A stretch of DNA of 64,000 bases from Streptococcus australis (GTDB taxonomy: Bacteria > Bacillota > Bacilli > Lactobacillales > Streptococcaceae). Each line of letters starts with the position of its first letter. Positions within the stretch are counted from its first letter, which is position 1. Positions 18,842 to 26,254 of the stretch are shown piece after piece. Made by a program: the position numbers and the translations under genes. The notes beneath the pieces are model-generated. The model was not told the DNA's origin, did no database searches, and saw nothing but the letters and a program-made list of their open reading frames with translations. The stretch lies in contig NZ_JADNGY010000009.1 of NCBI RefSeq assembly GCF_015553625.1, positions 1-64,000 on the forward strand, in the 5' to 3' direction.

Positions 18842-19894
18842 TTATTTGACCAAGTCGCTCTTGAGATAAGCATCGACCATGCGCTCTGTCGCCACCACAG
18901 AATCCACGTGGGTGCGCTCATAAGAGTGGCTAGATTCGATCCCTGCTCCGAGAAGACCATGCTTGACTTCTGCTCCTGCGCTCATGGCTGCAGAGGCATC
19001 CGAGCCATAGAAAGGATAGATGTCCAGTTTGTAAGGGATGTTTTGCTCCTTGGCCAAGGCCACCAAGTGCTGGCGGAAACCATAGTGGTAAGGACCAGAA
19101 GCATCTTTGACACAGATAGAAACCGTGTACTCATCTGTCTGCTGGTCATCTCCCATAGCCCCCATGTCCACTGCCAAATATTCGACCGCTTGAGCTGGGA
19201 TGCTGGAGTTAGCCCCATGTCCCACTTCTTCAAAGACAGAAAAGGCAAAGTGAGTCGTCACTGGAAGGGTCACGCCTTCTTCCTTGTAGACGCGAAGGAG
19301 GTTAAGCAAGATAGCAGCGCTGACCTTGTCATCCAAGTGGCGAGACTTGATAAAGCCTGTATCTGTGACGATGGTCCGAGCATCAAAGCTGATAAAGTCT
19401 CCCACTTCAATCCCTAAGTCACGGGTTTCTTTTTCAGAGGTCACTTTTTCATCCAAGCGCACTTCCATATTGTCCTGGGTCCGCTCTACAGTTCCCGCAT
19501 CCTTGTAGACGTGGCAAGAGGTTTGGTGGACAAGGATAGTACCGGAGTGGGTCTTACCAGTATTGGCCACATGGACGGTACAGTTTTCCCCTTCAATCAT
19601 GTTCCAAGGGAAGCCACCGATGCGATCCAGCTTGAGACGCCCATCTGGTTTCACAGCACGGACAATTGCTCCCAAGGTATCCACATGGGCCGTGATATAG
19701 CGGTGTTGCTCGTCATTCTCACCCTTGAGGACGACGGTCACGCCTCCCTTAGCTGTCCGAACAGGGCTGTAGCCTAGGTCTGTCAAAGTCTTGACTAGGT
19801 AGGTCGCCACTTCTTCTGTAAAGCCTGTCGGTGATGCGATGGCTGTGAGTTCTTTTAGATATTCGACTGTTTGATTCATGAATTTCTCCTTCAA
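18842..19894 (-). CDS. M42 family aminopeptidase, PepA/FrvX-like (350 aa)
   Basis: Dinuclear metal aminopeptidase of the PepA (glutamyl aminopeptidase)/TET type, cytoplasmic. Metal-ligand motifs are TAHVDTLG (His), HLDDKVSA (bridging Asp), FEEVGHG (catalytic Glu and ligand Glu), VDMGAMGDD and the C-terminal SSHSYERTH (His). The length is usual. The start at 19894 gives MKEKFMNQTVEY; the internal ATG at residue 6 (19879), with AAGGAGAAATTC just before it, is probably the true start. It is monocistronic with its own terminator. Confidence 0.88.
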   Translation of the reverse strand: MKEKFMNQTVEYLKELTAIASPTGFTEEVATYLVKTLTDLGYSPVRTAKGGVTVVLKGENDEQHRYITAHVDTLGAIVRAVKPDGRLKLDRIGGFPWNMIEGENCTVHVANTGKTHSGTILVHQTSCHVYKDAGTVERTQDNMEVRLDEKVTSEKETRDLGIEVGDFISFDARTIVTDTGFIKSRHLDDKVSAAILLNLLRVYKEEGVTLPVTTHFAFSVFEEVGHGANSSIPAQAVEYLAVDMGAMGDDQQTDEYTVSICVKDASGPYHYGFRQHLVALAKEQNIPYKLDIYPFYGSDASAAMSAGAEVKHGLLGAGIESSHSYERTHVDSVVATERMVDAYLKSDLVK

Positions 19895-19964
19895 TAATCT
19901 GCTAGTACGATTATAGCACGACTGCTCCTAAAAGACTAGCAAAGCAAGACAGCAAAAAAGAGTC

Positions 19965-20142
19965 AGAGAGTGGGACAGAAATCGGTAATTCGTTAGAATT
20001 CGATTTCGTCGTCCCACCTCCGCACAGTTGAGTAGGGCTGTAAAAGCTGATGAAATCAGCGTAGTAGAGCCCACTCAACCACTGCGTCTTGCTCGACAAT
20101 CCAAAGTCAATTGAGAGGCTAGGACTTTTGTCCCAGCCTCTC
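19965..20142 (-). repeat. Intergenic three-hairpin repeat, copy C
   Basis: Full-length copy in the opposite orientation to A, B, D and E. On the minus strand it reads from GAGGCTGGGACAAAAGTCC through the middle hairpin (GCTGAT/ATCAGC within GTTGAGT/ACTCAAC) to GTCCCACTCTCT. It fills most of the 320-bp gap between the lipoprotein gene (20216) and the M42 peptidase gene, so on the minus strand it follows the lipoprotein stop codon. Confidence 0.88.
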
Positions 20143-20215
20143 ACTCTTTTATTCATTTCGATCTTGATCCAATCTATAACTGCAGAAACTAAGTTCCCAC
20201 AGAGAAGATAGGGGA

Positions 20216-20824
20216 TTAGCTAGTCAAACCCCCAACAAACTTATAAGCAGTTACCAAAGCATTTGTCATGGTATCACGAGTTGCTTTGAAGGCCTCAATA
20301 AAGGCTGCACGGTGCTCTTCTGGGAAAAGCGTCGTATCATCTCCAAATTGAGTCAGTGTTTCATTCACAGAAGCCAACTCTTCATCCATCTTTTTGATAC
20401 CAGGTTCCAAGGTCTTGAAGTAAGATTCTTGTTCAGATTTTGGCAATTTTTCTCCCAATTCATTGGCATGCTTCTTATAATTTTCAGCTAGTTTTGCATA
20501 AAGTCCCTTGATATCACCGATTGTTTTCGCGTTTTCAATTTCTTGATCTGTCACCAAAACAACTTCTGGAGCTGTTACTTGAGCGCCAGAGCCTGATGAA
20601 GACTGACTGGAAGAACTACTTGTATCATCCGTCAACTCAAATTTCTTTGAAGAAAATGATTTCTTCTTAGATGAGGATGTTTTCTTAGAGGAAGAAGATT
20701 TCTTTTCCACCTTGCTAGAAGATTTCTCTGAAGAAGCCTCTGGTTTTGCAGTTTGATTTCCCGAACATGCGACCAAGGTCAAGACTGAAAGCAAAGTGAT
20801 TCCACTTGCGACTAATTTTTTCAT
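20216..20824 (-). CDS. Putative surface lipoprotein of unknown function (202 aa)
   Basis: Signal peptide with lipobox TLVAC (Cys near residue 20), followed by about 60 residues rich in Ser and Lys (many SSK and KKSS steps), which form a disordered linker. The rest (residues ~90-202) is mostly helical and acidic, with IGDIKGLYAKLAENYKKHANE and ETLTQFGDDT. I recognise no domain. It would be attached to the outer membrane face and may bind a ligand or partner there. It is transcribed alone on the minus strand; the repeat copy C follows its stop codon. Confidence 0.75.
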   Translation of the reverse strand: MKKLVASGITLLSVLTLVACSGNQTAKPEASSEKSSSKVEKKSSSSKKTSSSKKKSFSSKKFELTDDTSSSSSQSSSGSGAQVTAPEVVLVTDQEIENAKTIGDIKGLYAKLAENYKKHANELGEKLPKSEQESYFKTLEPGIKKMDEELASVNETLTQFGDDTTLFPEEHRAAFIEAFKATRDTMTNALVTAYKFVGGLTS

Positions 20825-21017
20825 GGTTCTCTCCTATAAATATTTTTACTTTTGTAAATTATATCTAAAATTATTTCGAATGTCAAAACACTATAATATC
20901 TATATTTCCCTCTCTTACCTTAGGGTTAACTCAGGATTAAATGGTCATTAGACTTTTCTTAAATTGTCGGACTTTTATCATTTGGGACAAAAGACTTGCA
21001 AACTGATAAATATTTAA

Positions 21018-21032
21018 TTATAATCATTCTAA
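21018..21032 (+). promoter_or_regulatory. PerR/Fur-like box over the VIT transporter promoter
   Basis: TTATAATCATTCTAA matches the PerR-box consensus TTATAATNATTATAA at all defined positions but one. It contains the probable -10 hexamer TATAAT (21019-21024 area), so a bound repressor would block the promoter. It sits about 22 bp before the ATG. Confidence 0.6.
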
Positions 21033-21053
21033 ATAAGAAATCAGGAGACAAGT

Positions 21054-21749
21054 ATGACTGAAACAAAACATGGGGTTGATGCCTCTTTTAACGACCGCTT
21101 AAATATCTTACGGGCTGGAGTGCTCGGTGCCAATGATGGCATTATCTCAATCGCTGGAGTTGTCATTGGGGTTGCCAGTGCAACCAGTAACCTCTGGATC
21201 ATCTTTCTATCTGGCCTTTCTGCAATTCTAGCTGGTGCCTTCTCTATGGCAGGTGGTGAATACGTGTCTGTATCGACTCAAAAGGATACAGAAGAAGCCG
21301 CTGTGAGTCGAGAACAAGCCCTTTTGGACCGCGATCCAAAAGCTGCACGCGACTCCCTCTACGCAACCTATATTCAAAATGGGGAATGCGAAACAGCTGC
21401 TCAAATCATGACCGAGCGGGCCTTTCTCAAACACCCTCTCAAGGCCTTGGTGGAAGAAAAGTATGGCCTAGAGTTTGAAGAGTTTACCAATCCATGGCAT
21501 GCGGCTATATCTAGCTTTGTTGCCTTTGTCCTCGGATCTCTTCCTCCCATGCTGTCCATCCTTCTCTTTCCCAAAGAAATCCGAATCCCCGCAACAGTGA
21601 TCATCGTAGCCCTTTCCCTCCTCTTTACTGGCTACACCAGCGCCAAACTAGGAAAAGCCCCAACCAAGCAAGCCATGATCCGTAACTTGGTCATTGGACT
21701 ACTTACCATGGGTGTTACCTACCTCTTTGGACAATTGTTTAGTATCTAA
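21054..21749 (+). CDS. VIT1/CCC1 family metal transporter (231 aa)
   Basis: Membrane protein of the vacuolar iron transporter family, which moves Fe2+ or Mn2+ out of the cytoplasm in bacteria. The N-terminal RAGVLGANDGIISIAG and the SGLSAILAGAFSMAGGEYVSVS stretch are family hallmarks. About five membrane segments are visible (around 22-42, 48-68, 148-168, 175-195, 208-228), and the acidic region between segments 2 and 3 (about 80-140) fits the metal-binding domain of the family. ATG follows TCAGGAGACAAGT. A PerR/Fur-like box overlaps its promoter, in keeping with metal or peroxide control. Confidence 0.9.
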   Translation: MTETKHGVDASFNDRLNILRAGVLGANDGIISIAGVVIGVASATSNLWIIFLSGLSAILAGAFSMAGGEYVSVSTQKDTEEAAVSREQALLDRDPKAARDSLYATYIQNGECETAAQIMTERAFLKHPLKALVEEKYGLEFEEFTNPWHAAISSFVAFVLGSLPPMLSILLFPKEIRIPATVIIVALSLLFTGYTSAKLGKAPTKQAMIRNLVIGLLTMGVTYLFGQLFSI

Positions 21750-21751
21750 AA

Positions 21752-21776
21752 AAGCTGAGACTTCTGTCTCAGCTAT
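21752..21776 (+). terminator. Terminator of the VIT transporter gene
   Basis: GCTGAGAC and GTCTCAGC form an 8-bp stem just after the stop codon. The stem is preceded by A-rich sequence, while the T-run on the right is poor. Confidence 0.55.
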
Positions 21777-21795
21777 TGAAGATAAAATCTTTAAA

Positions 21796-21932
21796 AAAAC
21801 TTTCCTTAGGTGAGTACGGACGTCAGCGAATTTCATAGAAGTTCCATGACTTAGTTTTGAACCTAAGGTTCCAAAACTCCCGAGTGCCTGAAACAATTGC
21901 GTTTCAGGCACTTTGCACACAGCGGAAAGTTT
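21796..21932 (+). repeat. Second intergenic repeat family, long copy (MITE-like)
   Basis: About 137 bp bounded by AAACTTTCC and GGAAAGTTT as terminal inverted repeats. It holds a perfect 11-bp hairpin (GTGCCTGAAAC at 21884-21894 with GTTTCAGGCAC at 21901-21911) and a second hairpin around ACCTAAGGT flanked by AGTTTTG/CAAAACT. Its first ~55 bp recur in inverse orientation at 32581-32633. It has no coding content. Confidence 0.65.
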
Positions 21933-22020
21933 TAGATCTTCTTAAATGACTAAAAATAGAAGTCATTATATTGAAGAATCATCTAGATAGTTTACGTAAA
22001 AAGTAGTTTCTCTACATTCT

Positions 22021-22200
22021 AAGAGGCTGGGACAAAAATCCTAGCCTCTTAATTGTCTTTGGATTGTCGAGCAAGACGCAGTGGTTGAGTGGGCTCTACT
22101 ACGCTGATCACATCAGCTTATACAGCTCTACTCAACTGTGCGGAGGTGGGACGACGAAATCGAATTCTTACGAATGACCGATTTCTGTCCCACTCTCTTT
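22021..22200 (+). repeat. Intergenic three-hairpin repeat, copy D
   Basis: Full 180-bp copy. Left hairpin AGAGGCT...AGCCTCT, middle hairpin GTTGAGT...ACTCAAC with inner GCTGAT/ATCAGC, right hairpin GTGGGAC...GTCCCAC. It sits between the convergent VIT transporter and FMN reductase genes and ends 2 bp before the stop codon of the latter. Confidence 0.9.
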
Positions 22201-22202
22201 TC

Positions 22203-22751
22203 TTATGCTTCCAATAAAGCTTGGGCTTGTTTTTCCAATCCTGCGATTGCTTCGTCTGTCAAGACCAATTCGCCTGTTGCCCAGGCTTCTGGGTTAACGG
22301 TTGTTCCTGTGAAGTCTCCCACTACTTGGGTACGAACGAATGGTAAGAGGGATTGGTAGGCTGCAAACATTGGCTCGTGTCCAGCATTAGCGACTGAAGA
22401 GACTGTTACGATCTTGTCTTGAAGAGCAGATGGGCCACGAGTTTCTGATAGGTCAAGGGCACGGCTGAGCCAGTCGAGCAAGTTTTTCACCACACCTGGA
22501 ATGGCAAAGTTATAGACTGGTGAGAAGATCCAGATGGCGTCCGCAGCAAGGACTGCATCACGCGCCGCCTGCACCGCTGGCAAAGTTGGCGTTTCCAAAT
22601 CTTGGTTCATCATCGGGATGTCCTTGTAGTCCAAGTAAGTCACTGTTGCTTTTCCTTCAAGAAGGCTTTCTGCTTTCTTAGCCATTTGGTGGTTGAATGA
22701 TCCTTGACGAAGAGATCCGACGATAAATAAAATGTTTTTCATATTTTTCAT
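22203..22751 (-). CDS. NADPH-dependent FMN reductase / azoreductase-like flavoprotein (182 aa)
   Basis: Flavodoxin-fold oxidoreductase of the NADPH-dependent FMN reductase family. It shows the FMN phosphate loop [13 protein letters not shown] (about 13-25), [21 protein letters not shown] (about 94-114) and SSVANAGHE. Such enzymes reduce quinones, azo compounds or flavins. Initiation could be at residue 1 or at the internal Met4. Its promoter carries two 19-bp operators that match one in front of the neighbouring catE-like gene, so the two probably form one quinone/catechol detoxification regulon, as azoR1 and catE do in Bacillus. Confidence 0.88.
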   Translation of the reverse strand: MKNMKNILFIVGSLRQGSFNHQMAKKAESLLEGKATVTYLDYKDIPMMNQDLETPTLPAVQAARDAVLAADAIWIFSPVYNFAIPGVVKNLLDWLSRALDLSETRGPSALQDKIVTVSSVANAGHEPMFAAYQSLLPFVRTQVVGDFTGTTVNPEAWATGELVLTDEAIAGLEKQAQALLEA

Positions 22752-22770
22752 AGATGTTTCTTCTTTCTGT

Positions 22771-22831
22771 TGTAAGATTATTTATTACAAGTACTATTCT
22801 ACACGACCCAGATGTAAAGTCAAGAATTACA
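22771..22831 (-). promoter_or_regulatory. Promoter of the FMN reductase gene with two 19-bp dyad operators
   Basis: Minus-strand -35 TTGACT (22823-22818) and -10 TAGAAT (22801-22796), 16 bp apart. Two 19-bp dyads of form TGTAA-N9-TTACA lie at 22771-22789 (downstream of -10) and 22813-22831 (over -35). The same 19-bp dyad occurs before the catE-like gene. The pattern suggests a dimeric MarR/HxlR-type repressor, whose gene is not in the window. Confidence 0.7.
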
Positions 22832-22899
22832 TCTTGAATATTACTAATTCTTACTATTTTTTTGTTTTTTCTCTCAAAAAGACAGATTTATCAAGCATT

Positions 22900-23751
22900 C
22901 TAACCCTTTCTGACACGTGTTACAATCCCATCTGGGTCTGTAAACTCGAGCTCGCTTGAGGTCAACCAGGTAACAGCTGCCTCCTGCTCTTTTGCTCGCT
23001 CTGCGATGGCAACCAAGTCTTCTTTCTTTTCTACTTGGATGACGTAATAGGCAAGTCCAGGAAGGTGAGCTTCTCGTTTGGCCAAGTGCTTGCCAGCCCA
23101 TTCATTGACTGCCAGATGATGATGCTAGTCTCCAGAGGCAATCCAACTTGCAGATGGAACGGTAAACTTATCAGCTAATTCCAGCACTTTTTGATAAAAG
23201 GTGGACGCTGCTCGACTATCTCTTACGGAGAGGTGGATATGTCCCATGCGGGTATCGGACGCTATCTGGAAGGGCTCCACCTTGCGCCCCATTTCATAGA
23301 TTTCTTGAGCAGAGAGTTCCTCTGTCACCCCGATGATGCGACCATCCTCACGGATATCCCACTCCGCCACTGGCTTATCCCGGTAGAGCTCGATGCCATT
23401 GCCCTCTGGATCTTCGAGATAGAGGGCTTCACTGTAGCCATGATCCGCTGCCCCGACAAAGGGAACGTTCAGCTCAGCCATATGCTTGAAGACATCCGCC
23501 AAGTCCTCCCGACTAGGTAGGAGAATGGCCATGTGATAGAGACCATAGCTGGCCTTAAGAGCCTCAGTCCGATCCGTTTGGATGAGACGCACCAAGGGTT
23601 TATCTCCAGCCCCAAGAAGGACTTCATCCTCCATCTGAGACAACATCTCCAAGCCCAACATTTGGGTGTAAAAAGCGGTCTGGCGCGCCAGGTCCTTCAC
23701 ATTGAGGACTGCTTCTGCCAGGTAAATCTTGCTATTGTAGGCGTAGGTCAT
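22900..23751 (-). pseudogene. catE: catE-like glyoxalase/extradiol dioxygenase gene, broken by an in-frame stop
   Basis: The reading frame from ATG 23751 runs 208 codons to a TAG at 23127-23125, then continues in the same frame for 75 codons to 22900, giving a would-be protein of ~283 residues, the usual CatE size. The stop falls in ...ASGD-stop-HHHLAVNEW, where the family has an aromatic residue (often Tyr) before the metal-ligand HHH/HHI motif, so a TAY-to-TAG change is likely. Two VOC modules are visible: VLNVKDLARQTAFYTQMLGLE (about 16-36) and MGHIHLSVRD (about 169-178). A truncated product would lack part of the second metal site. It may still be made whole if the TAG is read through, or the TAG may be a sequencing error. 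Confidence 0.85.
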
Positions 23752-23779
23752 GGGTATCTCCTTTTCGGTTTTGTTTTGT

Positions 23780-23806
23780 TGTAATAATTTGTATTACATC
23801 ATTATA
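23780..23806 (-). promoter_or_regulatory. Promoter and 19-bp operator of the catE-like gene
   Basis: Perfect dyad TGTAATA-ATTTG-TATTACA at 23780-23798, directly downstream of a minus-strand -10 TATAAT (23806-23801). Its length and ends match the two dyads before the FMN reductase gene. Confidence 0.7.
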
Positions 23807-23848
23807 CACTCTTTTTTCAAAGAAGCAAGAAAAACAACTCGACAGAAA

Positions 23849-23874
23849 ACCCTCCTTAGAAAAATAAGGAGGGA
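23849..23874 (-). terminator. Hairpin terminator left of the defence island
   Basis: CCCTCCTTA and TAAGGAGGG form a 9-bp perfect stem, followed on the minus strand by TTTTC. It lies about 26 bp after the stop of the 3' gene remnant at 23900 and was probably that gene's terminator. It would now end the island operon. Confidence 0.75.
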
Positions 23875-23899
23875 ATTGTTTGTTAATAGTGATGAAGAA

Positions 23900-23965
23900 C
23901 TAGCCCTTAAACTCTTGAACAAATTTCTTGAGTTCAGCATCGGCTTCTGGAGTGGCGTAACTCTT
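23900..23965 (-). pseudogene. 3' remnant of an unidentified gene at the island edge
   Basis: On the minus strand 21 codons reading KSYATPEADAELKKFVQEF-K-G end in TAG and are followed by a proper terminator. This has the look of a normal protein C-terminus (helical, charged, codon use like the host genes), but no start or upstream part exists: the frame closes with TAA about 20 bp upstream, beside the end of the island operon. I cannot name the parent protein. The simplest reading is that the island replaced the rest of this gene. Confidence 0.45.
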
Positions 23966-23990
23966 AAAAATATACAAATTGACTTAAATT

Positions 23991-25412
23991 CTAAAAGACT
24001 TTCTTATTGATTTCTGAAACATTATTTTTACCAGCTCGACCATCACTTGGTGTCTTAGCCATAGAAATAGTATAACGATTATCATCAAAATATGTTAGTT
24101 TATAATGTTTTCCATCCTCTGTAACGGTGAATCCCAGTTGTTTCAATTCTTGATTCAACTTTTTATTCAATCCGCTATAGTTTGTCAATAGACGTTTAAT
24201 CTTATCTCTCTTATGATTGAGAATATTTTCACTATCATTCTGTTGTATAATATCTTGAATGATATGTTTCTTACGAGTTCCATCTTGGATATTCTGTAAG
24301 GAATCACTCAGAACTGACAAAACAAATTCCTTTTTCTCACCTTGAAAGAATTCCTTCTCAGATCCACTTGATATAAAACTACTATCACTATCTTGTTTAT
24401 TATTGAAAAGATTTCTATAGTAGGTTAACTCTTGTTCCAGATCAGAAATACTACTACGTAAACGACCATTTTCTTCAGTTAACTCATCAAAATCATTACT
24501 AAAACTATCTAGGAGTTCTTCTGTCTCCTCTTTGGTTCTCTCAGCTTTCGTACGTTTAGATTTTTGACTTTCAAAACGATCTCGAAGTAAAGAAGTTAGT
24601 ACACCATCCCATGTGTACAAAGGATCGATGCTCTGCTGGTTAGTGAAATTAACAACTGCCTTAACAATTCCTTGTCTAATTGTATCTGAATCAAATCCAT
24701 TATGATAAAGAACTGTTCTATTATTCATCCTGTCGGATTGGAAATACAGACCAATAGAACCCCCTACCTCAATGACATCTTCATTAAGATCCTCAAGAAT
24801 ATTATTTAAATCAAGCTCTTCTTGCACAAGAACATGTGCAACCCCTTTTAGATCATAGGCCAATTTGCTAACATCGACTGGAGTGTCATTTGAAAGTGTT
24901 TTTGAAACATAAACAATAGGAAGATTATAAGAACGAATATCATTTACAATATCTAACAAAAGCTGATAGTTATTCTTACTTATAAAATGAGGGTTCATGG
25001 TCACTGGTAGATTACCATCAGCAAGGACATATCCCTTCTCAATCAATAGTCTGATAAAAAATGGAGTAGAAAATGAAGGAGCAATTCCAACAGCATCCTC
25101 AGTAAAACTTCGGTCCAACATGATTGACATTTTATACTCTTTAAAGTTCATGACGTAATCTGTGTTCCAAAGAATGCCATCATCCAATTTTTTTACATAT
25201 CTAACGGCAATAATTTCTTCGTTACGGTACTCCTTAAACTCAAGAGATACCTTTTCATTACCAAACTTTTGGTCATAAGAACCGTCCCAACTTAAATCAG
25301 GAATCACATTATCATCGTGGGGGCTCTTTTGATTCCATTCAATAACTAAATTCAAGAAATCATCTTTGGTTAATGACTTGTCAATGTTTAAGATTGTAGA
25401 AAAAAGTAGCAT
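23991..25412 (-). CDS. Island protein of unknown function with coiled coil and small C-terminal domain (473 aa)
   Basis: Last gene of the island operon, 33 bp after the Abi_C gene, with a GAAAGGA site before ATG. No known family is recognised with confidence. Residues 1-270 are a mixed alpha/beta region containing LPIVYVSKT (about 164-172), LKGVAHVLVQEE (188-199) and VGGSIGLYFQSDR (216-228). Residues 275-335 are a charged heptad-like coiled coil. The C-terminal part (about 405-473) has LKQLGFTVTEDGKHYKLTYF followed by MAKTPSDGRAGKNNVSEI, which resembles in outline the dsRNA-binding-like fold of HicA (Gly-Phe, a His before a strand, then a basic loop). That likeness is an inference. It may be a sensor or effector partner of the upstream proteins. 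Confidence 0.8.
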   Translation of the reverse strand: MLLFSTILNIDKSLTKDDFLNLVIEWNQKSPHDDNVIPDLSWDGSYDQKFGNEKVSLEFKEYRNEEIIAVRYVKKLDDGILWNTDYVMNFKEYKMSIMLDRSFTEDAVGIAPSFSTPFFIRLLIEKGYVLADGNLPVTMNPHFISKNNYQLLLDIVNDIRSYNLPIVYVSKTLSNDTPVDVSKLAYDLKGVAHVLVQEELDLNNILEDLNEDVIEVGGSIGLYFQSDRMNNRTVLYHNGFDSDTIRQGIVKAVVNFTNQQSIDPLYTWDGVLTSLLRDRFESQKSKRTKAERTKEETEELLDSFSNDFDELTEENGRLRSSISDLEQELTYYRNLFNNKQDSDSSFISSGSEKEFFQGEKKEFVLSVLSDSLQNIQDGTRKKHIIQDIIQQNDSENILNHKRDKIKRLLTNYSGLNKKLNQELKQLGFTVTEDGKHYKLTYFDDNRYTISMAKTPSDGRAGKNNVSEINKKVF

Positions 25413-25445
25413 TTATTTTCCTTTCAAAATCTAATATCAGAGCAT

Positions 25446-26252
25446 CTAAAACGGTAAATCATCATCTGAAATATCATCAAAAAAATCTGAAAATTCAATA
25501 CCATCTGATGTTTTTTGTTCTTTTGGAAATTTTTTCTCATAGAATTCAATTAAAAATAATCCAACGGTCGCACATGCATTAACTACAAAATAGGCATATA
25601 AGGGTTCCGAGATTAAGTATTTTTCAGAATCCTGACCATGAAAAAGAGTATTATCACTCCTTAAATCCTCTATCGCTTTTGCAACTGTTATAAATGAAGA
25701 TGAGATAGATTTCATTTGGGTTGGTAATTCAGGGCTATCTGGATTAAGTTGAAATACTTTTAGTATTTCCTGAACCACCTTCTTACTAGTAGCATTAGAA
25801 GCACCAGATATATGAGCAAATCGGTTATCTGACAAAATTTCTTTAATAATACTTTCTAAAACAGAGTTTGCATTTCCAACCGCATCTGCTGGATTTTTCT
25901 CTATGCTCTGAAATGCTTGTTCAAAACTCGTTGAAGCGTTTTTATAGTTATCCTTGAGTTTATTACGAAATGTTGGAATTGATGGTATAAAATCAGGAGT
26001 TTCAATTCCTAAATCAATGGCCATTTTAATTAACAGTTCGGAATCAGTTTGAGCAATATTTCCTAAAGTATCAAGTAATTGGATATTATTATTCACGTAA
26101 ACAATACCAAAATTCGCATTGCCAAAATCATCATATAAAGTTTGATTTAATTTCACATATTGCTCAACCTTTTTGTAACTACCATACTTTGACCAAATCG
26201 TTTTATCTAATTTCTCAATTAACTCCATACGATAAACGGCAGAAATATCCAT
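25446..26252 (-). CDS. Abortive-infection family protein, Abi_C/HEPN-like (268 aa)
   Basis: The C-terminal half fits the Abi_C family: SIEKNPADAVGNANSVLESI (about 116-135) is the typical 'paired Asp/Ala then Glu' helix, and AIEDLRSDNTLFHGQ (about 193-207) holds the HEPN-type R-x6-H motif (Arg198, His205). HEPN proteins are often metal-independent RNases that act in abortive infection or toxin systems. Residues 1-90 are a helical N-terminal region. The tail ends in an acidic stretch (DDISDDDLPF). The gene starts 2 bp after the helicase-methylase stop codon, so it is part of the same transcript and probably translationally coupled. Confidence 0.8.
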   Translation of the reverse strand: MDISAVYRMELIEKLDKTIWSKYGSYKKVEQYVKLNQTLYDDFGNANFGIVYVNNNIQLLDTLGNIAQTDSELLIKMAIDLGIETPDFIPSIPTFRNKLKDNYKNASTSFEQAFQSIEKNPADAVGNANSVLESIIKEILSDNRFAHISGASNATSKKVVQEILKVFQLNPDSPELPTQMKSISSSFITVAKAIEDLRSDNTLFHGQDSEKYLISEPLYAYFVVNACATVGLFLIEFYEKKFPKEQKTSDGIEFSDFFDDISDDDLPF

Positions 26253-26254
26253 CC

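Noticed and set aside
18908-19417. 169-codon plus-strand frame opposite the M42 peptidase
   Set aside because: Antisense shadow of a well-supported gene.
19911-20156. 81-codon open frame on the minus strand
   Set aside because: It lies almost wholly within repeat copy C; similar short frames appear in other copies, so it is not a gene.
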